Counted from the stretch's first letter, positions 8,960-19,500 are shown. The stretch: DNA of 40,900 nucleotides from Methylomonas aurea (GCF_024505045.1 NZ_JANIBM010000033.1:1-40900), one strand, 5' to 3'. Notes: generated by a model from the sequence alone, not told the origin. A program made the numbers and translations.

Positions 8960-9430
8960 TCAGTCCAGAGCGTCGCGTAAACTTTGCCGACAGCGATGAA
9001 ATGCATCGCGGAACTTGCCCAATAAATCGATTTGTTTGCGCAGATCGACAAACTCGTTTTCAAATTCCTCCACTAGCGAGACTTCCCAATCCGGTTCTTT
9101 TTTCAGAATGTGCTGCAAGGGATAGCGATAGCCTTTGCCTTTTTTGATGTGCTGGGTGACCGGTTTGGTTTTGCCGTCGATCGATAGCGAGGCGATCAGA
9201 AACCACTCGATGGTGAACGAATAAGCGCTTTCCCGCCGACGAATGCGCACCCCCATTCTGCCGCGTAGCGATGCAGGATGCTTTTTGCGTTCCAGATTAA
9301 CGCGTCGCCAATAATCATCGACCAGCATGCGGGCTTGGCTATGCAAACTCTCAACTTGGGCTTCCAGCCACTCAATCACGCGTTCATCGGCTAATGCCGA
9401 TTCATCGTGCTCTGCATTTAACGAATTCAT
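8960..9430 (-). CDS. mobI: MobI(A/C)-like auxiliary mobilisation protein
   Basis: A 156-residue basic protein resembling MobI of IncA/C plasmids and SXT/R391 ICEs, an oriT-associated factor needed for transfer initiation alongside MOBH TraI. Supporting features are the size, a helical N-terminus with a Trp-Arg-Arg stretch (DDYWRRVNLER, about 39-49), a central region with GVRIRRRESAYSFTIEW, and a KGKGYRYPL turn (about 97-105). It is read leftward, away from a 504-bp spacer, as mobI is read away from oriT in relatives. It directly adjoins oriV, so replication and transfer origins are neighbours. The family call rests on remembered similarity and context, so a profile search would settle it. Confidence 0.72.
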   Translation of the reverse strand: MNSLNAEHDESALADERVIEWLEAQVESLHSQARMLVDDYWRRVNLERKKHPASLRGRMGVRIRRRESAYSFTIEWFLIASLSIDGKTKPVTQHIKKGKGYRYPLQHILKKEPDWEVSLVEEFENEFVDLRKQIDLLGKFRDAFHRCRQSLRDALD

Positions 9431-9867
9431 GTAAAAAACCTATCCTTAACCACAGGTTTTTCGCGGCAAAAAACCTAGTGAGCTTGATGATGACTATTCA
9501 ATGCCTCCGGCACCGTCAAAAATCGAGGGTACGACCTAATACCAACACGCCGCGCCTTAACCCATGAAGGCCATGGGCTTGCCGGTTCGTGATTACACGA
9601 CATTTTCGGTGGTGTTTACCTATACAGGCTTTTGGACAACAATCCTGAATAGGATTTTCCGTGTTTAGTCATGGCCAGGGCCTAACCCTTAAAGCCCGAT
9701 TGCGCATGGCGTTCAGCCTTCCAGGCGTTGTTAGGTTTTTGCGGCACATTTCGGAACTCCGAGCCGGATTTTAGGGATTCGGGCCCGAGGCATGGTTGCG
9801 AAAGGAGGATAATTTCGGCGGTTTCGTCGATACCGACCACACAGGGGTACTTTTTTCGACCGCTTTG
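9431..9867. other. Gene-free spacer, candidate origin of transfer
   Basis: About 440 bp between mobI and the traF control site has no convincing gene but several inverted repeats. AAAAACCT (9434-9441) pairs with AGGTTTTT (9454-9461), which also pairs with AAAAAACCT (9468-9476). CCCATG/CATGGG is at 9561-9566/9572-9577 and AATCCT/AGGATT at 9641-9646/9651-9656. GCCTAAC (9680-9686) pairs with GTTAGG at 9730-9735. In SXT/IncA-C relatives oriT lies just upstream of mobI, which would place it here. No nick site can be assigned from sequence alone. Confidence 0.55.
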
Positions 9868-9897
9868 TCGAAATCGCCAAAATTATCGCGATTTCGA
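9849..9897. promoter_or_regulatory. Second copy of the traI-type palindrome, upstream of traF
   Basis: Perfect 10-bp arms TCGAAATCGC (9868-9877) and GCGATTTCGA (9888-9897) flank a 10-bp spacer. ACTTTTTTCGA lies 8 bp upstream. Arm sequence, spacer length and upstream block match the site at 7187-7242, in the same orientation relative to the plus strand. It ends 37 bases before the traF start codon, so it probably controls traF-traH-traG. Confidence 0.7.
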
Positions 9898-9934
9898 TGA
9901 CGACCAGGTCTTGGGTGTCGTAGACAATTGAGCT

Positions 9935-10951
9935 ATGAACCCAAATCATGCGCTGCATCCCTTTTTGCTCGTACTGCTACTGCCGACATCGGCGGTTTGT
10001 GGGGATGCGTCTGTCGACAGGCCGGCTGCATCGTATTTCGAAGACAAACAGCGCGGCTGGTTTTGGTATGAGGTGTTGCCGGAGCCGGTCAAAAACATCC
10101 AAGCCGATAGTCAAGCCGATCAGGAAAAACCCAAGCCTGACAGTAAACAGCCCAGCGTCGTTCAGGCTGAAATTGAACCAAAAACCCAAGCCCAGCCCTC
10201 TGCAGAACCCCAACCCCTGTCCTCGGCCTGGTTGAAGCAAAACCTGGAGCATTTCCTAAATCAGGCCATCGACGATCCCAGTCCCGAGAATGTGGCCGCG
10301 TTTTATTACCTGCAACGGGTGATGATGGATAAAGCCGAGCGCTTTACCAACGCCGCCCGTTACGTGGTGATGTCGGATCCGCAACTCGATGAGACGGTGC
10401 GCCGACCAGTGGCGACCTATGCGGCCAATGAAGCCAATCATCAGGCCGGTGTGGTAGCTGAACAAGCCTTGAAGGCGATTGCCGCCCAAGCCGGCATTTT
10501 GTTTTTCTTCCGGTCTGATTGTCCTTATTGCCATGTGCAGGCGCCGATTCTGGCAATGTTGGAAAATGCCTACGGCTTCAAAATCTATCCCGTGTCGTTG
10601 GATGGTTTACCGATGCCGAACGGCTTTTTCAGTCAGTTCAAACGTGATAACGGTCAGGCTGCAATGTTGGGCGTTGAACAAACCCCGGCACTGTTTCTGA
10701 TGAAACCGCCCAAGCAAATCGTACCGTTGGCGCAAGGCGCGTTGTCGTTAGAAGAAGTTACCGGTCGGATTCTGCTGGCGGCCAAGGAAGCCGGTTGGAT
10801 CGATGCCTCCCAATACCAAACCACTCAGGGCATCCGTAACACGCCGATGTTGTTACCGGCCGCCGGTAGCATCAGCCCTGCGGTCACTCAAGATCCACTA
10901 TCGCTGATCCAGGCATTGCAACGCAGTGCGCATCTCGGGAGTACGCCATGA
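9935..10951 (+). CDS. traF: Conjugal pilus assembly protein TraF
   Basis: A 338-residue periplasmic protein of F-type mating-pair formation with a thioredoxin-like fold. A signal peptide occupies about residues 1-23, followed by the GWFWYEVLPEP signature common near the TraF N-terminus. A Pro/Gln/Lys-rich linker (57-95) leads to a helical part and then the thioredoxin domain with the redox motif CPYC at 196-199. The stop overlaps the traH start (ATGA), so the pair is translationally coupled. As in SXT and IncA/C, traF-traH-traG form an operon apart from the other mating-pair genes. The palindrome at 9868-9897 is immediately upstream. Confidence 0.93.
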   Translation: MNPNHALHPFLLVLLLPTSAVCGDASVDRPAASYFEDKQRGWFWYEVLPEPVKNIQADSQADQEKPKPDSKQPSVVQAEIEPKTQAQPSAEPQPLSSAWLKQNLEHFLNQAIDDPSPENVAAFYYLQRVMMDKAERFTNAARYVVMSDPQLDETVRRPVATYAANEANHQAGVVAEQALKAIAAQAGILFFFRSDCPYCHVQAPILAMLENAYGFKIYPVSLDGLPMPNGFFSQFKRDNGQAAMLGVEQTPALFLMKPPKQIVPLAQGALSLEEVTGRILLAAKEAGWIDASQYQTTQGIRNTPMLLPAAGSISPAVTQDPLSLIQALQRSAHLGSTP

Positions 10952-12405
10952 TGTCGTTTTCATTTCGCTATCGTTACCCATATCGCCAGGTATTAGTATT
11001 GATTCTGTTGGTTGAGAGTGCCGTTCCTGCTTATGCCGACCTGCAACAGGAAATGGATAGCATGTTCGGCACCATGACCAATGTCACAGCCCCAACCGCG
11101 CATTTGGGGCAGCGCCGCGGCGTGATTACCGGCGGCAGCCTGGTGGCGCGCAACGGCATCACCAATACCAACCTGGTTTCCTTCGTGCCGCCGTCGTTCA
11201 GCGCCGGCTGCGGCGGTATCGACTTGTTTGCCGGTAGCTTCAGTTTCATCAACTTCAACCAGTTTGTGCAATTGATGCGTAATGTGGCTGGCAATGCCGC
11301 AGGGTATGCGTTTCAGTTGGCCGTGGGTGCCATGTGTCCCTGGTGTGCGTCGGTGATGACCGACCTGCAAAAGAAAATCCAGGAAATGAACCAGATGTTC
11401 AGCAACTCCTGCCGGTTAGCGCAAGGCTTGGTCAACGATACGGTCAAAGCCTTCGATCTGCAAAGCAAAACCAATCTGTCCAATGCCTCGTTTACCCAAG
11501 GCATATCGGATGTGTTTTCCAGCTGGACCAATACCAGTACCCTGGGCGATCCGGTACAGCAAATCAAGCAGAACGACCCGGCCGACATGACCAAGATCAT
11601 TCAAGGCAATTTAGTCTGGCGGGCCTTGGTCAATCAAAATGCTGGTGGTTGGTTTCGGTTTGGCGGCAACAGTTTGCTGGAAGCGGCGATGAGTATTTCC
11701 GGTACAGTGATTGTCGATGCCCCGCAAGCCGCGCCCGACGGCAAAGGCGAAAACAATGCCATCAGCGCCCCACCGCCGGTGTTGCGGATCAAGGATTTGA
11801 TGTACGGCAACGATGCCGGTAACAGTTATCAGACCGTCAGGATGTACACCTGTTCGGATGGTCACGAAGCCGATCAGTGTCTAAAACCCATTGTCCAAAA
11901 TGTCAATCTGGTCGGCTTGAAGCAGCGGGTGATGGAGATCCTGTTGGGTTCGGCGAATTCCGGCAACGGCTTGATTTACAAATTCTCAACCAACAGCGGC
12001 CAGATCACCGACAGCGAAAAAGCCTTCATGCAAACCGTGCCGGATGCCATCGGCGGCATGATCCATAACTTGGCACGGGAAGATGCTGGCATTGCCAAAC
12101 TGTGGGCCGAAGAAGCGGCACCGGTGATTGCCTTGGAATTGGCACAACTGATCGTCAACGATTTACTCAATGCCGTGCAGACCGCGGCGCACATGAACGA
12201 CCATGCCTACGCCAAATTGCTGATGGATGCCTTGAAGGATGCCAGGGAGCAAATCCAGGACGAATACGTCACCATTGCCGGCCGCTACGGTAACCCACAA
12301 ACCTTGATGGCGTTTTACCAGCAATTGATGACCACCGTGAAGCCGAAACACTATGGCACCGTGGCGCAATTGCCGGCGTCTGGGGTGGCTTGGCCAAGCC
12401 CTTAA
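10948..12405 (+). CDS. traH: Conjugal pilus assembly protein TraH
   Basis: A 485-residue periplasmic, outer-membrane-associated component of F-type pilus assembly and extension. A signal peptide ends near AYA at residues 28-30. The conserved N-terminal half includes the GVITGGSLVARN stretch (58-69), FSAGCGGIDLFAGSFSFIN (84-102) and CPWC (130-133). The C-terminal third is helical. The length is near the family norm. It overlaps traF by four bases and is followed 61 bp later by traG. Confidence 0.94.
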   Translation: MMSFSFRYRYPYRQVLVLILLVESAVPAYADLQQEMDSMFGTMTNVTAPTAHLGQRRGVITGGSLVARNGITNTNLVSFVPPSFSAGCGGIDLFAGSFSFINFNQFVQLMRNVAGNAAGYAFQLAVGAMCPWCASVMTDLQKKIQEMNQMFSNSCRLAQGLVNDTVKAFDLQSKTNLSNASFTQGISDVFSSWTNTSTLGDPVQQIKQNDPADMTKIIQGNLVWRALVNQNAGGWFRFGGNSLLEAAMSISGTVIVDAPQAAPDGKGENNAISAPPPVLRIKDLMYGNDAGNSYQTVRMYTCSDGHEADQCLKPIVQNVNLVGLKQRVMEILLGSANSGNGLIYKFSTNSGQITDSEKAFMQTVPDAIGGMIHNLAREDAGIAKLWAEEAAPVIALELAQLIVNDLLNAVQTAAHMNDHAYAKLLMDALKDAREQIQDEYVTIAGRYGNPQTLMAFYQQLMTTVKPKHYGTVAQLPASGVAWPSP

Positions 12406-12466
12406 ACGCTCATTCCCTGTTCCCCAAGATGATTTTCTCCCTCGTTGTTTAAAAGGCAGGTCGCCC

Positions 12467-15400
12467 ATGTTTGAAATCTTTTCCGTGGGCGACTCCGCCT
12501 ATCTGCAAGCCGTCCTCAATGCCATCGCGATGATTTCCGGAACCGGCGATTACCGTACCGCGGCAGCCGTGGGTGGTTTGATCGGTGTCATCATCGTCAT
12601 GCTTAGAGCCTTGTTGCAATGGGATGGTCGCGGCATTCGTTATCAGGATTTATTGTTGGCGTATGTGTTGTGGCTAATGCTGTATGCGCCGTCAGTGCGG
12701 GTGTCGATTGAGGATGCCTATACCGGCAGCGTGGTGGTGGTAGACAACGTACCATTGGGTCCGGCGGTGGTCGGTAGCGTGATGTCGAACATGGGCTATC
12801 GCACTACACGTCTGTTCGAACAGGGCTTTGGCACGCCATCCATGACCGGCAATGGCTTTGCCGACAGTTTGCAGACCTTGACGGCGGTACGGAAGAATTT
12901 GTTGTCGCGGGTTAATCTGGGCGCGGCCAACGTGCCGAATGCCGGCAGCGACATGGAGACCTCGTTTGCCAATTACGTGCGGGAATGCACCTTGACCGGT
13001 GTCGATCTAAACCAGAAATCGGTAGATGCCATCTTGCGCGATGTCGATCCGTTGAATGCGATCAGGTTTGATTCCGATATCTACATGACCCAAATCTTTG
13101 TCGGCGGTCAACCGCAAACCAAAACCTGTACCGATGCTTGGGCCGATTTGAGCGTGGTGGCCAATGGCAATTTTGCGACGGCGCTGGAAGGGTTGTTGCA
13201 ACCCACTCTGGGCGTGCCGGCGGCAGCCGACACGGTGCCGAAAATCCAGGATGCCTTTGATGCGCTGGCAGGGCCCGGTGTGGTCGATGCCGCCGATTAC
13301 ATGCTGATGTCGGCCATCATGCCGATGTTCGAGAAAGGCGTCATTGGCCGGCATGAAGACGGCTTACATTGGAATAAGGCAGCGATGGTTGAACAAGCCA
13401 TACAGCAACGCAATACCCAATGGGCAGCCGAGCAAACCCTGTTTGCCAAGATCGTCCGGCCGATGATGGCGTTTATCGAAGGTTTGAGTTATGCCATAGC
13501 ACCGATTATGGCCTTCGTGGTGATGCTGGGTAATGTCGGCATCCGGATGAATATCGGCTACTTCTCAATGTTGCTGTGGATCCAATTGTGGATGCCGATT
13601 CTCGCAGTCATCAACCTATTCATCCAGATGTCGGCCGCCGGCAAAATGGCGGCATTGACCACGGCCACTTATAATCTGCCGTCGATGATGGGTATTTACC
13701 AGCTGGATATGGAATTGCAGCAATGGTTGTCGATCGGCGGCATGCTGGCGGCATCGACGCCGGCCATTACCTTGATGCTGATCTACCGTGGCGCGGTGAC
13801 GGCCACCCATTTCCTGGGGCGGATGGATGGCGGCGATTACGTGAACGAAAAAATCGCCACGCCGGATGTGATCAGCCCGGCGCCGGTTTTGAATGCCCAG
13901 GCGCAACATCAATACAGTCCACTTTCAGCAGTTACCCAAACCGGTGTCGACAAAGTGCTGCCGACCTTTACCGCCGGCAAGGACATGAGTGCGGCGGTAT
14001 CGTCGGCTTACAGCGCTTCGGAACAGGCGACCAGCAGCTTCATGCACAGTGTGTCGTCTACGGCATCGAAATCGGCCAGCATCACCAGCGATGCCTTTGA
14101 CAGCCGGTCGCTGGGCAATCAAATCGCCAGCAGTTCCAGTTATACCGATGCCTATAACCGTCAGTTCGGTGAAGCCTTTGCCAAGAAACACGCTGATACC
14201 GGTATCTCCGCCGATCAGTTCTCGGCGTTGGTGGCCGGCAGTGCCAACGCTGGGGCCAAGCTCGGTAACGACCAACTCAGCGGCGCGATCTCCGGACGGT
14301 TACAAAACGACTTCAAAGTCAGTCAGGACAAGTCCGATGCCATTGCCGCCGACATCAGTCAAACCGTCAACGACAGTCAGGGCTATCAAGCCGGCTTGGC
14401 AAAAAGCCTGGCACTGGATGCGCAAACCGGCACCCGAAATGTGGCGTCGATGGGCTTGCAACATCAATCGTTGTCCTCGTTGCAACACAGCGCATCCGAC
14501 GCAGTATCTGCTAGCGAATCCTATCAGCAAACCCTATCGGCTCAACAACGCTTTGGAACGCAAGCCAGTTTCGGCGCGACGGAAACGGGTTACAAAATCG
14601 CAAATGACAACACATTGATGGAGCGCCTGGATCAAACCCTGGATCGATATGGTCTGCGTGGCGATACGCAACGGCTGGCCTCGCAATGGAAAGCCGCCGG
14701 TTGGATTAGCGATGCCGATCAAGCCTATGCCGCCGCCGGCATGTCGTTATTGACCGGTTTTTCGTCACCCAGTTACCGCACGCTGGATGATCAACAATCG
14801 CACCAGGCGCACATCTCGGGTTACCAATTGTTGGGCGATGCTTTTAATGCGCCGCAGGCCGGTCAAACCTGGAATGCCAGCCGGAATGAATCGCTGAAAG
14901 CCAATGCGCCGGAAACTGGTAAGGTTCAAGCCTCCGTCGAACAGGCTCATCTCAAAGACCCACGCGCTGAAACCGAATCGCTAAATCAGCGCGCTCAGGC
15001 AAAGCTTGGTTCAGCGACGGGAAAAATTGCCGGCGGCGAAGCCCGTGTCGTAGCACAGCACGATCGTAACTTAGCTGAGCGTGAACAAAATTCAAGAGAA
15101 GGCTTTGGGCAATTGGCGAATGTCAAAGCGGAGCATTTTAGGCAATCGATTGCGGCGGCTGCCAATGAAACTCCTTCGGCCGCAGAGGCTTCTTACAATT
15201 ATCTAGGGGGCAGTCTTTATAACTCCGCGAAAAATTTGGAAGCATTAGGATCGGTTAGTAACCGACATATCAAGGAGTTTGCAGAATTTGTTCAACAATC
15301 TCAAGCGCAAGGAATGGGAATTTGGGATTCAATAAAATACGCTTCAAACCAATCGTATTCTGGATTTAAGGAGGCTTCTCAAGTATGGGCAGATCAAAGA

Positions 15401-15664
15401 GTAATTGAAGTTGCAGATAAATTAACTCCGACTCAGCAAACTTATTATCGTGCCGCGATGTTTGAAGCCTTTGCGGGGATTGCTGTTGCCGGAGAGTATG
15501 GCGGCACACTTGGTATTGCTAAAAGCCAGTTGATAGATGAGGAAGGCAGTATCGATGGTAATGATATCGCCAAGCTACTTAAAAGCGCGGCTGGTCAAGG
15601 TCGTATGGACTTAATCGATCAAATTGGAAATTACAATCGGGCGCGTGGCCGCATAAACTATTAA
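12467..15664 (+). CDS. traG: Mating-pair stabilisation protein TraG
   Basis: A 1065-residue protein of the F-type apparatus with an N-terminal membrane domain (hydrophobic segments near 25-45, 55-75, 340-375, 385-405 and 425-445) and a long, Ser/Ala/Gln-rich helical C-terminal region. In relatives the N-terminus acts in pilus assembly and the C-terminus stabilises mating pairs and is the target of entry exclusion. The start at 12467 is preceded by AGG and begins MFEIFSVGDSAYLQ, the usual TraG N-terminus; the open frame upstream to 12353 overlaps traH. From about 15120 base composition falls by eye to near 40 percent GC with AT-rich codons, unlike the first 2.6 kb, so the last ~180 codons may have been exchanged by recombination. 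Confidence 0.93.
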   Translation: MFEIFSVGDSAYLQAVLNAIAMISGTGDYRTAAAVGGLIGVIIVMLRALLQWDGRGIRYQDLLLAYVLWLMLYAPSVRVSIEDAYTGSVVVVDNVPLGPAVVGSVMSNMGYRTTRLFEQGFGTPSMTGNGFADSLQTLTAVRKNLLSRVNLGAANVPNAGSDMETSFANYVRECTLTGVDLNQKSVDAILRDVDPLNAIRFDSDIYMTQIFVGGQPQTKTCTDAWADLSVVANGNFATALEGLLQPTLGVPAAADTVPKIQDAFDALAGPGVVDAADYMLMSAIMPMFEKGVIGRHEDGLHWNKAAMVEQAIQQRNTQWAAEQTLFAKIVRPMMAFIEGLSYAIAPIMAFVVMLGNVGIRMNIGYFSMLLWIQLWMPILAVINLFIQMSAAGKMAALTTATYNLPSMMGIYQLDMELQQWLSIGGMLAASTPAITLMLIYRGAVTATHFLGRMDGGDYVNEKIATPDVISPAPVLNAQAQHQYSPLSAVTQTGVDKVLPTFTAGKDMSAAVSSAYSASEQATSSFMHSVSSTASKSASITSDAFDSRSLGNQIASSSSYTDAYNRQFGEAFAKKHADTGISADQFSALVAGSANAGAKLGNDQLSGAISGRLQNDFKVSQDKSDAIAADISQTVNDSQGYQAGLAKSLALDAQTGTRNVASMGLQHQSLSSLQHSASDAVSASESYQQTLSAQQRFGTQASFGATETGYKIANDNTLMERLDQTLDRYGLRGDTQRLASQWKAAGWISDADQAYAAAGMSLLTGFSSPSYRTLDDQQSHQAHISGYQLLGDAFNAPQAGQTWNASRNESLKANAPETGKVQASVEQAHLKDPRAETESLNQRAQAKLGSATGKIAGGEARVVAQHDRNLAEREQNSREGFGQLANVKAEHFRQSIAAAANETPSAAEASYNYLGGSLYNSAKNLEALGSVSNRHIKEFAEFVQQSQAQGMGIWDSIKYASNQSYSGFKEASQVWADQRVIEVADKLTPTQQTYYRAAMFEAFAGIAVAGEYGGTLGIAKSQLIDEEGSIDGNDIAKLLKSAAGQGRMDLIDQIGNYNRARGRINY

Positions 15665-15667
15665 CTT

Positions 15668-16402
15668 TCAATGAGAGTGACTTCTCGCGACTGCAAAACC
15701 AGCCAGTATCCATCTTACTATCATAAGAAAAGAAGCCATTACAACGTAACGGGTTAAATCATCTCTAACATACAGAATCAGAATTGCGATCAAAGCTGTA
15801 GCCGACCAGTAATAGCGACTGTTGTGTGAAAACTGTTTCGCAATGAATTCGATCGTTTGATAAAAAAGTTCAGCAAGGCCGAATGCGCTGAAAATAATGC
15901 TACCAAATATCCCAAGGGCTTCCATCTCGCGAGGGATTATTTCCATCTTTGCAAGAAGCCAAATCAAACCAAAGCCAGCAGCAACCAAGGCTATTCGTTT
16001 AAAAGCATCGAACGAAACAATTTTCTTGGAAAACCGTTGAAAAAATTGCTGAAATCCGCCCGGAAACTTCGCAAAAGTTGCACCGCAAAACGGGCAGATT
16101 GATCGCAGTGGCTGACCATAATACGTCACGACCCTGGGTACCATGGATCGATTACATTCGAGACAATTGACCGTGGCATGATGACCAGAAAATAACGAAT
16201 TTACGGAATCAGTTTGGTTCGGCTTAGTTGAAAGTCTTAAGCGACGTGAGTGTGATGAAAACGAGGGCATTGGTGATCTCCAACCTTGCTTAACGAGCTT
16301 ATCGTACTGCGAATAGGCTGGAGCTGCCAAGTTAGCTTTAATCCAATTGAATTGATAGCCATTGACGTTGAAGTTCTGTGACTTCAAGAGGTCACCCACC
16401 AT
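15668..16402 (-). CDS. Zinc-ribbon membrane protein next to traG; possible entry-exclusion protein
   Basis: A 244-residue protein I cannot place in a named family. It has a zinc ribbon (C80, C83, C103, C106) and four hydrophobic segments in its C-terminal half (about 132-150, 158-183, 196-210 and 218-238). It converges on traG, three bases beyond its stop. In SXT/R391 the exclusion gene eex follows traG and acts on the TraG C-terminus. Here the gene shares the low GC of the traG 3' end, which suggests they travelled together, although eex is normally on the traG strand. An in-frame ATG at 16270 with GGAG seven bases upstream is an alternative start (200 residues); the longer start has no clear ribosome site but its extension reads like real protein. 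Confidence 0.65.
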   Translation of the reverse strand: MVGDLLKSQNFNVNGYQFNWIKANLAAPAYSQYDKLVKQGWRSPMPSFSSHSRRLRLSTKPNQTDSVNSLFSGHHATVNCLECNRSMVPRVVTYYGQPLRSICPFCGATFAKFPGGFQQFFQRFSKKIVSFDAFKRIALVAAGFGLIWLLAKMEIIPREMEALGIFGSIIFSAFGLAELFYQTIEFIAKQFSHNSRYYWSATALIAILILYVRDDLTRYVVMASFLMIVRWILAGFAVARSHSH

Positions 16403-16598
16403 AACGCAGCCAAATAAAAACGAAACGGGATATTTTTAAACTGAATTGAACCCGAAACCGGTCGTTCGAATTTTCTAGTTTTTTAGGAACTGGCAGGCAA
16501 GACCCGGCCAAAAAGAGCCACTCGCAACTCTCTAAACTCGCCACTTTAAAGGTCCGCACTTCACACGTTAACTGCCGCTCAATATTGGGTAACGTCCT

Positions 16599-19500
16599 TT
16601 AACTTTTGACGGTGGCATTGCCATACCGGCAATACAGGGAAGGCATCAAAAACAGATTTAGCAACGTCGACGTCATCAAGCCACCGAGTATCACCACCGC
16701 CATCGGGTATTCGATTTCGTGGCCGGGCACATTGCCTTTCAGGATCAGCGGCAACAAGGCCAATCCCGCGCAAGCGGCTGTCATCAGGATTGGTGCCAGA
16801 CGTTCTTCGGCGCCACGCTGCGCTAAGTCAGGTCCGAATATGACACCTTCTTCCTGTTCCAAATGTCGGTAATGGCTCAACAACATAATGCCGTTCCGCG
16901 CGGCGATACCCAGCACGGTGATAAAGCCGACCAGCGAGCCGAGCGACAACACGCCGCCACTTAAAAACGCCCCTATAACGCCGCCGACCAACGCAAACGG
17001 CAAGGTCAATGCCACCAGACAGACCAATCGCAGCGAGCGAAAATCGACATGCAGTAACACCAGGATGCCCAGCAATGAAGCCAAGCTCAGCCAGGTCAAC
17101 CGTTCGCTAGATGCTTGTCGTGCGGCATATTCGCCCAAAAACTCCGGGTGATAGCCTTGCGCAAACGTTAGGCTCTTCACGCGGCTTTCAATTTCCCGCG
17201 CTACGCCGCCTAAATCGTTACCACTGACGTTACAGGTGACGTCGATTCGGCGCGAGGCGTTTTCCCGCTTGATTTCGTTTGGTGTCGGTGCAATATCGAT
17301 GTCGGCCACCTCGCTTAATGGCACGCGCGCCCCGGATGGCGTATCGATAGTGAGTTGCCTGAGCGCGGCAAGATCGTGGCGTACCCGCTCGGCGCCCCAA
17401 ACCGTGACATCGATGATTTTTTGTTCACGGTAAATTTCGCCGACCTTGCTGCCTTTGATTAAGGTAGCGGCGGCACGGCGCACGTGCCCGGCTGTCAAGC
17501 CAAAGTTGGCCGCCACGTCCGGTTTGAGCCGTATCTGTATCTGCGGCACCACTATTTGCGGTTCCACCTTCAGGTTGGCGATGCCGGGTACATCAGCGAT
17601 GGATTGACTGACTTCTGCGGCCTTATCTCGCAGGATTCCCAAATCTGGGCCATACAGCCTCACCACCACGGTCGCACTGGCACCGGTCAGCACTTCTTTG
17701 ATCCGTTCGCGCAGGTACGTCAGCACATCCCGGTAAAGCCCCGGATAACCGTCGACGACGGCTTGGATTTTTGCCACGGTACTGTCGTAATCAACCACCG
17801 TGTCTAAACTAATCCATAACTCGGTAAAGTTCGGGCCTACCACTTCGTCGGCCACTTCGGCCCGGCCAATGTGGGAACCGAAATTGCGCACACCGGGAAT
17901 CGCCCGCAGTTCCTTGCTGACTTGCATCGTAATGCGGCGCATGGCTTCCAGCGAGGTGCCAGGCTTTTCGACCCAATGCATCAAAAAATCGGTTTCCTTG
18001 AAGTTGGGTAGAAACGATTCGCCGAGTTGCGGTAACGCGATGGCCGTCGATATAAACGCCGCTAGCAGAAAACCTGTCGCCCAGTGCGGACGGTTGACGA
18101 TGACGGGCAACAGCTTGCGGTAATGCTGTTTCAACACGCGCGTCAGAGGAGTGTCATCCTTGCGATGCTTGGCATTGGGTAATAGCATCAGGCACAAGGC
18201 CGGCGTCACCGTCAGCGCAACCAGCAGCGAGGCTAAAATTGCCAACAGGTAGGAAAATGCCAGCGGCCTGAAAAAAGTACCAGCTAATCCGTCCAGGAAG
18301 AATACCGGCACGAACACCAATGCCACGATCAGGCTGGCGAATACCACCGCGCTACGTACTTCCAACGACGCCTTCAACACGACGCGGAAAGGCGACAGCG
18401 GACTGCCTGCCGCGCGATTCAAGCGCAGTCGGCGCATGATATTCTCGACGTCGATAATCGCGTCATCCACCACTTCACCGACCGCAATCACCAGACCGGC
18501 TAGCACCATGGTGTTGAGCGTGCCACCACGCAGGTAAAGCACCGCGGCTGCCGCCAACAGCGACAGCGGAATCGCTGATAGACTGATCACGGCAGTACGC
18601 CACTCGAACAAAAAGGCGATCAGAATCACGGCGACCAGCAGGCAGCCCAATATCAGCGCATCACTTAAATTATGCAGCGAGCGTTCGATGAAGGTTGCCG
18701 GACGAAAGATGGTCGGATCGATGTCAACCTCATTTAGACCGGGTTGCAAGGCCGCCAAAGTCGCTTCAACCTTGCGCGTGACATCCAAGGTGTTACCCCA
18801 GGGTTGTTTTTCGACAATTAGCAGTAGCCCCGGACCGTCGTTGATCACCGAATCGCCAATCGGCGGAGGGTGGCTTTCGACAATGTCCGCCACATCGCCC
18901 AAACGAAGTGGAGCACCGCCGGTGAATTGCACCACGGTGCGCGCCAGATCATCCGGTGTTTGCAGCGGCGACACATGCGTCACTGGCAAACGCTGATTAG
19001 GCAAATCCACAAAGCCTCCGGCTGAAATGGTGGCTGCATCGCCAGTCGCACGCACCACCGCATCCAGCGTCACGCCGTTGGCGGCCAGCCGGTCCGGATC
19101 GACCAAAACCTGTAACTGCCGATCTCGCTGGCCCCAAATAGCCACGTTGGCCACACCCGGCACCGCCATCAAGCGTGGGCGAATGGTCCATAACGCCAAT
19201 TCGGACAATTCCATCTGCGACAGTTTTTTCGATGAAATACCAATCTTCAGCGCCCGACTGGTGGACGATAACGGCGACAGCATCACCGGTGCGCGGGCCA
19301 CAACCGGTAGGCGCGGCGCGATGGTGGCAACCCGTTCCTGCACCAGTTGCCTGGCTTGCATCAAATCCGTGCCGTCCTGGAAAATACAGACCACTGAAGA
19401 CAAACCCAGCACCGACTTGGATCGTAAGGTTTTCAACCAGGCCGTGCCGTTGACTGCATTTTCCAGTGGCACGGTGATCAGATTCTCCACTTCCTCGGTC

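Noticed and set aside
9680..9736. attC-like pair GCCTAAC ... GTTAGGT
   Set aside because: The outer boxes fit the integron consensus, but the inner arms do not pair convincingly, there is no cassette gene beside it and no integron integrase in the window. It may be a chance or oriT-related repeat.
12353..12466. Longer N-terminus for TraG
   Set aside because: It overlaps the traH 3' end in another frame; TraG proteins begin with the MFEIFS-type sequence at 12467.
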